From Levilactobacillus suantsaii (lineage in GTDB: Bacteria > Bacillota > Bacilli > Lactobacillales > Lactobacillaceae), in NCBI RefSeq assembly GCF_004115745.1, contig NZ_QXIL01000020.1, positions 1 through 39,980 on the forward strand: a DNA stretch of 39,980 nt, read 5' to 3'. The position numbers and the translations under genes are program-made. Of this stretch, positions 15,907 through 23,643 are shown piece after piece. The notes beneath the pieces were generated by a model. That model saw nothing but the letters and a program-made list of their open reading frames with translations. It had not been told where the DNA came from and searched no databases. The stretch's first letter is position 1. Every line of letters starts with the position of its first letter.

Positions 15907-17399
15907 TCTCATTACGTCTTACGACCATCTGGTGGACCAAGCCCCCGCTACAGTTCAGCAACAGGCGATGCTCGCCGACCTCGTTACTGGCTCAAGGTGA
16001 CGACCGTGTAGCGCAGATCCTCATCAGTGAGTGGTGCCACCCGCTTCTCGACGAATCCGAACTAGCCTACCGCCAAGCCGCGGTGGCTGACGCCTTAGCC
16101 GACCCGACCTGGAGCACCCAGCTTTACCAGTTGGCCAGTGCCACGCTCGACAAAATTCAACGGGACAACTGGAGCTTTCCTGACGGGTCCGCCACCTACC
16201 AACTCTATAGTCAATCCAACACCCTAGAGACCTATCTCAACGGCATCGCCAGCCTGACGCAGGTGGCTTTTCACGGGAAATCCCCAGCGGGCAAGACCTT
16301 TACCGGCCAGCTCAAACGTCTCTTTTCTCCGGACAAGTTAGCCGCCATGCACCAGGTGGTCGCTGCCTGCCGCCAAAGTGACGGGTACAGCTATCCGGTC
16401 GCGTTGAGTGCCGACCTCGGCAGTACGCCAGCCGACCTCGACTTTCACCCAAATGGCAATAAGCTGACCCAGTTGGGCCGGCACCTCTTAGCCAATCACC
16501 ACAACCGCGAGACCTTCGAGGTCCCCGACCGGGACGACAACGCGGCCAGCGCCATCAGTCACGATGAGAACGTCGCCGCCCAATCGGCCGCCACGATTCT
16601 GACCAACGTGACCCGCGAATTCACCACCTTTTTCAAACAACTTCGTTACCAGAGTGGCTTTCTAGTGGCCGTCACCACTTACAAAAATCTCCTCGGGGCC
16701 GACCAGCTACTGACCAACTTGATTTTTGAACCGGCGACCACCATCATCGGCCTTAAAAATAGTCAGTTATTGTTGAAGACCGACCTCGACCACCCCGTCG
16801 TGGCCAACGACTTGCGGGCCACGCCCCACCAACTGATGTTAATCAGCGGCGCGAACCAGGGCGGCAAGACCACCTTCTTACGGGCCTTGGGGCAAGCTCA
16901 GGTCATGGGCCAAGCCGGGTTCCCGGTGCCGGCCGAGCGTTTCGCCGTCCCCGCCTACCGCGCGGTCTTCACCCACTTCCGACGTGAGGAAGACCAGACC
17001 ACCCACCACGGCAAGCTCGATGAAGAACTGGTCCGCATGCAGGGCATCGTCAAGGCCTTGAGTGCGCCGAGCCTTCTCTTGATGAACGAATCGTTCTCGT
17101 CCACTAACGAACACGAGGGCGCCATCCTCAACGAGCAAATCATTCGCGGACTCTTGAGCCAAAACCAGACTATCTGTGCGGTGACCCACCAGTACGAACT
17201 GGGGCAACGCCTCACGACACTGACCCCCGCCCCACTGTTCTTGCGGGCGCAACGGCTCAGTGACGGCGACCGGACTTTCAAACTAGTGCCCGGACAACCA
17301 CGTTTGACCAGTTATGGGTTGGACATTTTCAAACGAGTCTTTCAACCCGACACGCCCAGCAACGTCACGTCAACCGTGACACCCGCCAAACAAGCCTAA
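15896..17399 (+). pseudogene. MutS-like ATPase, second of the pair, frameshifted near its 5' end
   Basis: ATG 15896 has the Shine-Dalgarno AAGGGGGGA, and its frame runs MRVNLITSYDHLVDQ to QQQAMLADL before ending at TGA 15998-16000. The +1 frame then carries on without a stop to 17399 (LLAQGDDRVAQILISEW, then PLLDESELAYRQAAVADAL, matching the sister protein's EIAYRQQVFTDL). The shift therefore lies at about 15978-15998. Rejoined, the product is ~500 residues, like its 513-residue neighbour. The ATPase keeps Walker A GANQGGKTT and a Walker B-like LLLMNESFSST, again with Asn for Asp. The rest of the frame is clean, so a recent mutation, a sequencing error or programmed frameshifting are all possible. 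GTG 16083 could give a shortened product but has no Shine-Dalgarno. Confidence 0.8.
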
Positions 17400-17406
17400 C
17401 TAAAAT

Positions 17407-17453
17407 AGTGGTCGCAAGCACCGTTACCGCTGCCTGCAACCACTTTTATTTTA
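17407..17453 (+). terminator. Terminator of the MutS-like pair
   Basis: AGTGGTcGCAaGCA pairs with TGCcTGCaACCACT, followed by a T-rich tract. Confidence 0.75.
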
Positions 17454-17469
17454 ACTTGATTTAATTGCG

Positions 17470-17772
17470 TTATGACGCGACTGGTGCTTTGGACCGCGGC
17501 AACTTACCGCGCCAAATCCAGCCATCCGTATTGTGTTGTGCGCCCTGTAACCGGTAGACCGGCGTCCCTAATTGGTGACGCCTCGCCGGATAATAAGCCA
17601 CCATCGTCGCCGACCCGTCTTGACCGTAATGGATCCGGAGACGATTAACGCTTGGCGCCGAACTTGCCGGTGCCACGTGTGGCCGGCGTCTACCGGTCGC
17701 ACTGGCAACGGCCGCGTAGACGCCCGATAAACTTAATCCTAGTAACATCCCCGCCTTTAAAAACTTATGCAT
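17470..17772 (-). CDS. Small predicted secreted protein
   Basis: 100 residues. MHKFLKAGMLLGLSLSGVYAAVASA looks like a signal peptide with a cleavage site near ASA-T. The mature part is ~75 residues, basic, without cysteines, and rich in Arg, Tyr and Trp (LRIHYGQDGSATMVAYYPARR; NTDGWIWRGKLPRS). I recognise no family. A GGGGA Shine-Dalgarno precedes the ATG. It is convergent with the MutS-like pair and stands alone. Confidence 0.6.
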   Translation of the reverse strand: MHKFLKAGMLLGLSLSGVYAAVASATGRRRPHVAPASSAPSVNRLRIHYGQDGSATMVAYYPARRHQLGTPVYRLQGAQHNTDGWIWRGKLPRSKAPVAS

Positions 17773-18007
17773 GGTTCTAATTCCCCTCTACGTTAACTCG
17801 CTGACATGGTGGGCCCCTTATCCCAACATTCAGTCGTGGCGCGATTTGCGCGTCGTTCATTCACCGTGTTTTACTCTCCCTAATCTCAGTCTAGCACAAA
17901 ATTTATCGTCCGCGGGCCCATCTAAAAAATTCTCTGGGTTTCCCGCTTTAATCGTAGTGTGACGTGCAGATTTCGTTTATTTTCTGCGTTGAAACGCCGG
18001 CCCAATT
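17773..18007. other. Intergenic region, nothing recognised
   Basis: About 235 bases hold only the upstream region of the small secreted protein and the downstream region of the two-TM protein. I see no clear terminator, repeat or coding frame. Confidence 0.4.
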
Positions 18008-18223
18008 TCACCGGGCCGCTAGCACGCACAAGGCTCCCACGCCACCCACTAAAATGATGATCATCACCAAATACAGCCCCAACGCGACCTTCAGATTGAT
18101 CGGTTGCCGGGGCGAACTGGCGAGGGCTGCGCCACGATGACTCGTGGTCGCCACCCCGTTGACCGTCAGGGCCACGGTCAAGACCGCCGCCCCCAAAATC
18201 ACGAAGAAATACGCCCAGCGCAT
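18008..18223 (-). CDS. Small two-TM membrane protein
   Basis: About 71 residues with two hydrophobic helices (AYFFVILGAAVLTVALTV and VALGLYLVMIIILVGGVGALCVL) joined by a short polar loop. Two in-frame ATGs follow the Shine-Dalgarno GGGAGGG; the first abuts it, so the second, at 18223, is chosen. It lies 25 bases downstream of the first CPBP protease gene in the same direction and is probably co-transcribed. It resembles the other small two-TM protein at 20077-20283 in size and layout. Function unknown. Confidence 0.6.
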   Translation of the reverse strand: MRWAYFFVILGAAVLTVALTVNGVATTSHRGAALASSPRQPINLKVALGLYLVMIIILVGGVGALCVLAAR

Positions 18224-18248
18224 GGACATCCCTCCCTTTAGCCGGTGG

Positions 18249-19022
18249 TTAACCGTGATGACTGATTGCCGTCAACGGCCAGGTCAAAGTCGCCTGTTTG
18301 TCCGGCCGCAATAACACTAGCGCCGTCACCACGTAGATAATGGCTAAGCCCGTGCCCACGGTTACCGACGTGGTGGGTCGCGTGTCCACCACCACGCCCG
18401 TCAGCAACAGCACACCTAAATCGTGCGTAAAGTGCCACAGAATCGGCCAGAGTAAGGCCCGCGTGCGTAGGTAAATGGCCGCGAGTAACAGCCCCATCGC
18501 CCAGGCATTGGCGCCTTGAAGTAGGGTCAGTGCCAGGGGTTGGTGGACCCAATTGATCAGGTGAAAGCTCCCGAAAATCAAGCCACTCCCAACCACGGCC
18601 GCCAGCAAATGGTGCGGCAAGGCCCGCATCAACAGCGTCAATACCACCCCACGGAAAAAGTACTCTTCAAAAACGGCCACGCATCCCGCCACAATCAACG
18701 CCAACCTCACCGGCATGGCAAAGGGGTGAAACCAGTTTTGCGCCATGCCCAACAGGTCTAACCAAGTCAACGCCATCACCAAAAGGGGCACGGCATTCAA
18801 GCGGACCTGTTGCCCCAGCGGTAATTCCGAACGGAAAAAGACGGGGACCTGCAACCACTCCAGGTTGAGTCCCACCATCATGACCAACAAGATTCCGTCC
18901 TGTAACACGACGTCCGTAGGATCTGCGAGCTGCCGGAGGTGCCCCAGCAGACCTAGCCCAAGCATCACGACCACCGATAAGGCGCAGACCCCGCTCAGAT
19001 GCAACACAGCTTTACCTTGCAT
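18249..19022 (-). CDS. CPBP family intramembrane metalloprotease (copy 1)
   Basis: A 257-residue polytopic membrane protein of the CPBP/Abi (CAAX protease-like) family. The conserved catalytic motifs are present in order: EEYFFRG (Glu119-Glu120, Arg124), FGSFHLIN (His154) and the C-terminal HFTHD (about 197-201). In lactic acid bacteria such proteins often act in bacteriocin self-immunity or peptide processing (for example the PlnI/SkkI type). No bacteriocin precursor is seen here, so that role is only a possibility. AGGGGG precedes the ATG by 10 bases. It is a close paralogue of the neighbouring gene (shared PVFFRS, LRTRxLLWPIL), which points to tandem duplication. Confidence 0.88.
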   Translation of the reverse strand: MQGKAVLHLSGVCALSVVVMLGLGLLGHLRQLADPTDVVLQDGILLVMMVGLNLEWLQVPVFFRSELPLGQQVRLNAVPLLVMALTWLDLLGMAQNWFHPFAMPVRLALIVAGCVAVFEEYFFRGVVLTLLMRALPHHLLAAVVGSGLIFGSFHLINWVHQPLALTLLQGANAWAMGLLLAAIYLRTRALLWPILWHFTHDLGVLLLTGVVVDTRPTTSVTVGTGLAIIYVVTALVLLRPDKQATLTWPLTAISHHG

Positions 19023-19049
19023 CAGCTAACGCCCCCTAGCTATGGCCCT

Positions 19050-19078
19050 AGTATACCGAGTCTATGAGTTCAATTGTC
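19050..19078 (-). promoter_or_regulatory. Promoter of CPBP copy 1
   Basis: Minus-strand GACAAT (19073-19078), 17-bp spacer and TATACT (19050-19055). It lies below the terminator of copy 2, so the two proteases are separate transcription units. Confidence 0.5.
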
Positions 19079-19135
19079 CCGCGGTTACCCGGTTCGTTCG
19101 ACCAGTGAGCGAAATAGCTACGCTGAGACGGCACT

Positions 19136-19164
19136 AAAAAAGCCCGGCCAATGACGACCGGACT
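19136..19164 (-). terminator. Terminator of CPBP copy 2
   Basis: On the minus strand, AGTCCGG pairs with CCGGGCT (one G-U), followed by T6. Confidence 0.75.
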
Positions 19165-19177
19165 GCCAAAATTAAAG

Positions 19178-19954
19178 TTAAGCTTTACCCACAAAGTTGG
19201 CCTGCACTTGGGTCAGGCGCGCCCGTCGTAATAACCAGGCGGCCACAGCCAGATAGACCACGGCCATTACCGCAATCACGGCGGCCTTGTTGGTCGGTCC
19301 CACGGTCGTTGGCGTCAGTCCCATGATCAAAAAAGCCACGAAATCGTTGAACGCGTGGGCCAGAATCGGCCAGAGTAAACTGCGGGTCCGCAGATAGACC
19401 GCGGCGAACAGCGCGCCCAGCGCAAAGGCGTTGAGCATTTGAATCAGGGGCAGCCCCAAATCCTGGTGGGTCAAATTGATCAGGTGTAACGCCCCGAACA
19501 AGAGACTACTCAGTCCCACGGCGCCCCAAATTTGAGGCCCCGTGGTGGGGTGAAATAACCGCAAACACAGGCCCAGAGTCAACCCGCGAAAAAGGTACTC
19601 TTCACAGCACCCCACCAAAATGGCAATTCCGAGCGCCACGCCCACCGGCATGGCCCATAACCCCGCGGCGCCGATTTCGGCGGCCCCCAAGGCTAAAATC
19701 ACCATCCAGATGACCGGTAAGGTGTTGACCCGGAACTGGTTCGCTAAAGTTAACGGCGACCGGAAGAATACCGGGACCCGCAGCCACCAGTGATTCACCG
19801 CGAGTAAAACCACCAATAAACCTCCATCTTGGACCACCAAGCGGCCCAAAGGCGCCAGGCCACCCCAACGACCACCCCAGGCTAACCCCCAGATCAAGGC
19901 CAGCGCGAGCACGATTAACCCAATCAATTGACCACCAACACGTCGTAATTGCAT
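19178..19954 (-). CDS. CPBP family intramembrane metalloprotease (copy 2)
   Basis: About 258 residues. ATG 19954 is chosen over an upstream frame extension because AAGGGA sits eight bases before it and the resulting length matches copy 1 (257). Catalytic motifs: CCEEYLFRG (Glu118-Glu119, Arg123), FGALHLIN (His157) and AHAFNDFVAFL. It has about seven hydrophobic segments. Compared with copy 1 the final motif is HAFND rather than HFTHD. It has its own promoter (20037-20065) and terminator. Role as for copy 1; the substrate is unknown. Confidence 0.88.
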   Translation of the reverse strand: MQLRRVGGQLIGLIVLALALIWGLAWGGRWGGLAPLGRLVVQDGGLLVVLLAVNHWWLRVPVFFRSPLTLANQFRVNTLPVIWMVILALGAAEIGAAGLWAMPVGVALGIAILVGCCEEYLFRGLTLGLCLRLFHPTTGPQIWGAVGLSSLLFGALHLINLTHQDLGLPLIQMLNAFALGALFAAVYLRTRSLLWPILAHAFNDFVAFLIMGLTPTTVGPTNKAAVIAVMAVVYLAVAAWLLRRARLTQVQANFVGKA

Positions 19955-20036
19955 CGTCACATTCCCTTCCGTCCACAACTCAGTGAGTCTAGTTAACCTG
20001 ACCCACCACGGTTGGGACCACAAGTCTCATACGCCT

Positions 20037-20065
20037 AGTGTACCGATATTAATGACCCGACGCAA
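20037..20065 (-). promoter_or_regulatory. Promoter of CPBP copy 2
   Basis: Minus-strand TTGCGT (20060-20065), 17-bp spacer and TACACT (20037-20042). It lies between the small two-TM gene and the protease. Confidence 0.65.
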
Positions 20066-20076
20066 AGGGAAAGCCG

Positions 20077-20283
20077 TCAGTGCAACAAATTGGGATGCCC
20101 CAAGACCAAGCACAGGCCCATCCCCAAAATAAAGTTGCCCACGACGACCGTATAAATGGCTTGGGTCACGCCACTCCCCCGCGAGCGCACGCCCCCGATT
20201 CGTTGGCCGACCAAGTGGAGCGCCACTAGAACTTCGATTCCCAACATCAAGAGTGGTAATCCCCGACTTAACATCTTGCTCAT
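20077..20283 (-). CDS. Small two-TM membrane protein
   Basis: About 68 residues (or 65 from the second ATG, 20274, which has better Shine-Dalgarno spacing behind ACGGGGG). Two hydrophobic helices (LPLLMLGIEVLVALHLVG and AIYTVVVGNFILGMGLCLVLG) flank a basic loop (GQRIGGVRSRGSG). It lies just upstream of CPBP copy 2 in the same direction and is similar in plan to the two-TM protein next to copy 1. No family recognised. Such small hydrophobic proteins could be partners or substrates of the proteases; that is speculation. Confidence 0.55.
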   Translation of the reverse strand: MSKMLSRGLPLLMLGIEVLVALHLVGQRIGGVRSRGSGVTQAIYTVVVGNFILGMGLCLVLGHPNLLH

Positions 20284-20384
20284 CCCCCGTTTTCTTTCTA
20301 TTACGAGGGAACAATTAAGCGGGTGAGTCATTTAACCACCGGTTGCGCCTGGTCACCACCGTAACCAATACACTATCAGCAAAT

Positions 20385-20425
20385 AAAAAACGGTCAGTGA
20401 AGATTGCTCTTCACTGACCGTTTTT
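20385..20425. terminator. Bidirectional terminator
   Basis: A long perfect stem (AACGGTCAGTGAAGA with TCTTCACTGACCGTT) has A and T runs on either side; it probably ends the MerR operon. Confidence 0.85.
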
Positions 20426-20653
20426 GGTAGCCGTTAGGCAAGCCTAACGGGACTCATTTTGGAATCCACATTCCCGCAGAATCTGCACGTCACAATCCGG
20501 TGACATCTGTGCCCTACCGATCAAAATTTCACCTAGCCGCTTGCGCGGACGCGATTGGCAAGCCAACAACGCGTGATTTCTCGACTCATCGCATAGCAAT
20601 ACCCTACCATATCACGCCATGAAATGCAAGGTATCGTGGGAGAAAGCACCACC
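20426..20653. other. Intergenic region with two small palindromes
   Basis: Holds the hairpins CGTTAGGC-AA-GCCTAACG (20431-20449) and CGCG-a-TTGGC-aa-GCCAA-caa-CGCG (about 20549-20572). Both lie in the presumed 3' region of the MerR operon. No gene seen. Confidence 0.4.
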
Positions 20654-21166
20654 TCAGTGAGTGCCCCGGTTGCGATAATCTTTCACATTTGCGAAGTGTT
20701 CACGTTCAGCTAATTGATTCTCCGCCGTTAAATGGTCACTATACTCCTGCGCTAAGTCGGGAACCACCTCATTGGTCCCAGGGACGAAGTGGATGCTTTC
20801 GGTCCCGGCATCCACGGCCGTCTTGTAATACCATTCCTTGAATTTCAAATAGGTCATGGTATCCTCCAGATCCGCAATCTGTTGCTGGAGGGCTTGCCGA
20901 TGGTCTTCCAATAACCGGTACCGTTTGGTCAGGGTACTATCACCTTCCAAGCGATACGCGATGAATTTGGAAATGTCGGCGACCGACACCCCCGCATTCT
21001 TCAAGCAGACGATGGTCCGCATCAGATGGATATCATTTTCGGTAAAAGCGCGACGACCACTCGCGTTTCGCTGAATAAAAGGGAGTAAACCCGCTTTATC
21101 GTAATAGCGAATCGTGTCGATGGTGACCCCCAGCTTCCGGGAGACCTCCCCAATACTGTAGCTCAT
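20654..21166 (-). CDS. MerR family transcriptional regulator
   Basis: A 170-residue regulator. An N-terminal winged HTH (YSIGEVSRKLGVTIDTIRYYDKAGLLPF, then SGRRAFTENDIHLMRTIVCLKNAGVSVADISKF) is followed by a dimerisation coiled coil (about 80-115) and a ~50-residue effector tail. It has one cysteine, in the DNA-binding half (TIVCLKN), which in aldehyde/thiol-responsive MerR proteins of the NmlR/AdhR type is a redox residue; that parallel is inference. It is the last gene of a four-gene operon, 15 bases after the SDR. The operon promoter carries a perfect palindrome between -35 and -10, as expected for MerR control, so autoregulation is likely. Confidence 0.92.
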   Translation of the reverse strand: MSYSIGEVSRKLGVTIDTIRYYDKAGLLPFIQRNASGRRAFTENDIHLMRTIVCLKNAGVSVADISKFIAYRLEGDSTLTKRYRLLEDHRQALQQQIADLEDTMTYLKFKEWYYKTAVDAGTESIHFVPGTNEVVPDLAQEYSDHLTAENQLAEREHFANVKDYRNRGTH

Positions 21167-21181
21167 GATTGGCCCCCTTCA

Positions 21182-22012
21182 CTAATCGTCGGTAGCTAAC
21201 GAAATATCCTGCCGACTCTTGATTTCCGTGACCAGTTGCGTCAAATTCTTAAGGCCACCCTCATACGCGAACTGGCCCAATGGCAGGTGTTGCGGAAGCG
21301 GGTCAGCTTGGGTGACCTGGTCATAAATGGCCTGGGCGATCTTTTGCGGGGCACCCGGGGCATCGTGGACTGAATCCGCAACGTGTTCGACCGACTCGCT
21401 AAACTGTTGATAGTCCGCTAAGGTTGGCACTGCCTTGGCCGATGAGCGTCCTGACCAATCCGTCCTAGCGCCGCTCGGTTCAACGGCCATGACCTGAATC
21501 CCCAGGTCGGCCACTTCTTGACGTAAGGTATCGGTGTAGCCTTCAACCGCGTACTTCGTGGCACTGTAGAAGCCCATCGTTGGTAACGTCGTTAGCGCCA
21601 ACGCCGATGACAGGTTAACGATGACGCCCGCCTTTTGGGCCCGCATCAGGGGGAGGACCGCCTTAGTCATGGCAGCTAAGCCAAAGACGTTGACCTCAAA
21701 CATGTGCCGGACTTGTTGCATATCGCTTTCTTCAATCGTTGCGAAATAGCCCAGCCCAGCGTTGTTCACCAACACGTCGACCGTACCAAACTTTTGCTGG
21801 GCCACTTGAACGGCGCGTTCAACGTCAGCGGGCTGCGTGACGTCCACCAACACCTTTTCCACGTGAGCCGCCGTAAATTGGTCTAAATAATCCAAATCCT
21901 GGGTCTTCCGTGCGGTCGCGACTAAATTCGTGTCGGGTTGTTGCGCGACGATCGTGGCCAAGGCCTTGCCGAAGCCACTGGACGTTCCCGTAATTAACCA
22001 AGTTTTTGCCAT
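21182..22012 (-). CDS. Short-chain dehydrogenase/reductase (SDR)
   Basis: A 276-residue classical SDR. Nucleotide-binding motif TGTSSGFGKAL (residues 8-18), NNAG (about 85-88), catalytic Ser in NLSSALA and YSATK (Tyr-x-x-x-Lys, about 150-154), followed by PSGARTDW. The 'TATARK' segment after strand 2 suggests NADP(H) preference. Substrate unknown; the family reduces aldehydes and ketones. Third gene of the MerR-controlled operon (12 bases after the SRPBCC gene). Confidence 0.92.
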   Translation of the reverse strand: MAKTWLITGTSSGFGKALATIVAQQPDTNLVATARKTQDLDYLDQFTAAHVEKVLVDVTQPADVERAVQVAQQKFGTVDVLVNNAGLGYFATIEESDMQQVRHMFEVNVFGLAAMTKAVLPLMRAQKAGVIVNLSSALALTTLPTMGFYSATKYAVEGYTDTLRQEVADLGIQVMAVEPSGARTDWSGRSSAKAVPTLADYQQFSESVEHVADSVHDAPGAPQKIAQAIYDQVTQADPLPQHLPLGQFAYEGGLKNLTQLVTEIKSRQDISLATDD

Positions 22013-22024
22013 TGAAACCCCTCC

Positions 22025-22531
22025 TTAATTTTGACGAGCTGCTTTAACTAAGCCATCTAACCACTTTTGGTGGCCATTCAGCATCGGGTTCGGATCCTGT
22101 TGCGCCAACTCCGCCGCGGGCTTCCCGATTTGTGATTCCTGGGTCAACAACCGGATACGGCCATCCGCCAATTTTTCAATCAAGAAGGCGTGGTAAACGT
22201 CGAACTGGGTGTCGGCGTCCCCATTTTGCCAACCGTGCCAAGCCAACCGGGCGACCTGACCATCGTATGGCGCAACTAATTCCATGACTTGCGCATCGAT
22301 GGGGAAGCCAAAGGTGTCAAAGTGGAACGTTTCCGCAAAGTGCAGGTTCGAATCACTTTTATCACTTAATTCGATGTTAGTCGCGTTATCGTAATACGTT
22401 TCCCACTTGGACGTATCCACTAAGTTAGCCCAAACATCCGCTAAAGTGATGCCCGTTGCGATGACCTCGTTGGACACAAAGTTGTCCGTCTTACCTGGTA
22501 AAAATTCTGTAGACCAATTAATTGAATTCAT
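22025..22531 (-). CDS. SRPBCC (START-like) domain protein
   Basis: A 168-residue protein with the pattern of the polyketide cyclase/AHSA1-type SRPBCC fold: an N-terminal helix-grip stretch (VIATGITLADVWANLVDTSKWETYYDN), central beta strands (LHFAETFHFDTFGFPIDAQVMEL; ARLAWHGWQ) and a long C-terminal helix (NPMLNGHQKWLDGLVKAA). The fold binds hydrophobic ligands. No catalytic residues can be assigned. Second gene of the operon, 14 bases after the MDR reductase, so it probably handles the same substrate class. Confidence 0.8.
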   Translation of the reverse strand: MNSINWSTEFLPGKTDNFVSNEVIATGITLADVWANLVDTSKWETYYDNATNIELSDKSDSNLHFAETFHFDTFGFPIDAQVMELVAPYDGQVARLAWHGWQNGDADTQFDVYHAFLIEKLADGRIRLLTQESQIGKPAAELAQQDPNPMLNGHQKWLDGLVKAARQN

Positions 22532-22545
22532 AATTTGTTCTCCTT

Positions 22546-23532
22546 TTAGTTGTGTGCTGTGTTCTCGACGACTAACTTCCCCACCATATGGTGGTCACGC
22601 AAGTCAGCGTGGGCTTGTTTCAGGGTTGCGGCCGTGATTGGTGCTTGAATCGTCTGGGTCCGTGTCGATTTGATGTGCCCGCTTGCTAGCAGATCAGCCA
22701 GCCAAGCCAATGATTGCCCCTGGCTCGCCATTCGGTCATGGTAGCCACTCTTGGTAAACATTAACTCCCAGTCAAAACTCAACGACTTGGGTTGTAATTT
22801 CATGATATCGATCGGTTGGGCGGTGCTGGTGATGTTCACCAGATGGCCAAACGGCCGGACCAGCTCAACCAACTCATCAAAATACTGCCCCGTGTCGATT
22901 AGGTTAAGACTACTGTCGATAGTGAGGCCGAATTGCTTCACCTGGGACACTAATGATTGGTGATAATCCACCACGTGGTCGACGCCATGGGCCTTCAGCC
23001 ACGCAAAGTTGCGCGGACTACTGGTCGCAATCACCGTCAGCCCCACGTAATGGGCCAACTGGGTCAAAATAGACCCCACGCCGCCAGCGCCGTTGATCAC
23101 CAAGATAGTATGTCCCACGTTGGCTCCCGGTGCCGGCGTATACGACAATTTTTCAAATAAGATTTCCGCCGCCGTTAACCAGGTCAGCGGGAGTGCCGCC
23201 AGATCCGCAAAGTCTAACGCCGGCGCACGGGCCACTAAACGTTCATCAACCAATTGCTGATCCGCATAACTGCCGTTACGCGTCGTGGTCCCAGCGTAAA
23301 ACACTCGGTCGTTGACCTTAAACTTTGTGACGTCCGGTCCGACACCAACGACGATTCCCGCCGCATCGTACCCGCGAATCTGCGCGGCTGCGGTATGGGC
23401 CGTGGTCTTAATATCGACGGGATTGATTGAGATGGCCTTAACTTGAACCAAAACGTCTCTTCCGCTCGCCACCAAGTTCGCTAGCGGCACATCCGTTAGG
23501 CCGACCGTATCATTTCCAACAACTGAATTCAC
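22546..23532 (-). CDS. MDR superfamily quinone oxidoreductase / zinc-type alcohol dehydrogenase-like protein
   Basis: About 328 residues. The N-terminal GroES-like fold has VKAISINPVDIKT and GYDAAGIVVGVGPDVTKFKVNDRVFY. The nucleotide-binding domain has INGAGGVGSILTQLAHYVGLTVIATSS, an NADPH-binding 'GAGGVG' motif. No zinc-binding cysteines are present, so it is of the zinc-independent quinone reductase type. GTG 23532 is chosen because a long G-rich Shine-Dalgarno (AAGGGGGGG) sits seven bases upstream; the longer frame to 23553 would translate through it. First gene of the four-gene operon; reduction of reactive carbonyls or quinones is a reasonable inference. Confidence 0.88.
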   Translation of the reverse strand: MNSVVGNDTVGLTDVPLANLVASGRDVLVQVKAISINPVDIKTTAHTAAAQIRGYDAAGIVVGVGPDVTKFKVNDRVFYAGTTTRNGSYADQQLVDERLVARAPALDFADLAALPLTWLTAAEILFEKLSYTPAPGANVGHTILVINGAGGVGSILTQLAHYVGLTVIATSSPRNFAWLKAHGVDHVVDYHQSLVSQVKQFGLTIDSSLNLIDTGQYFDELVELVRPFGHLVNITSTAQPIDIMKLQPKSLSFDWELMFTKSGYHDRMASQGQSLAWLADLLASGHIKSTRTQTIQAPITAATLKQAHADLRDHHMVGKLVVENTAHN

Positions 23533-23569
23533 TTCATTGCCCCCCCTTCTCATTTGAGGATGAGGCTAG

Positions 23570-23598
23570 CATATATCCTGGAGTCGACTCCAGGACAA
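23570..23598 (-). promoter_or_regulatory. MerR-type promoter with 20-bp palindromic operator
   Basis: TCCTGGAGTCGACTCCAGGA (23576-23595) is a perfect palindrome sitting between a minus-strand -35 TTGTCC (23593-23598) and -10 TATATG (23570-23575). A palindrome inside the spacer is the classical MerR operator arrangement, and a MerR gene ends the operon it drives. Confidence 0.8.
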
Positions 23599-23643
23599 GC
23601 TAAATCTACAATTTTTTTAATTTAAATTTGGTTAACGTCATTT

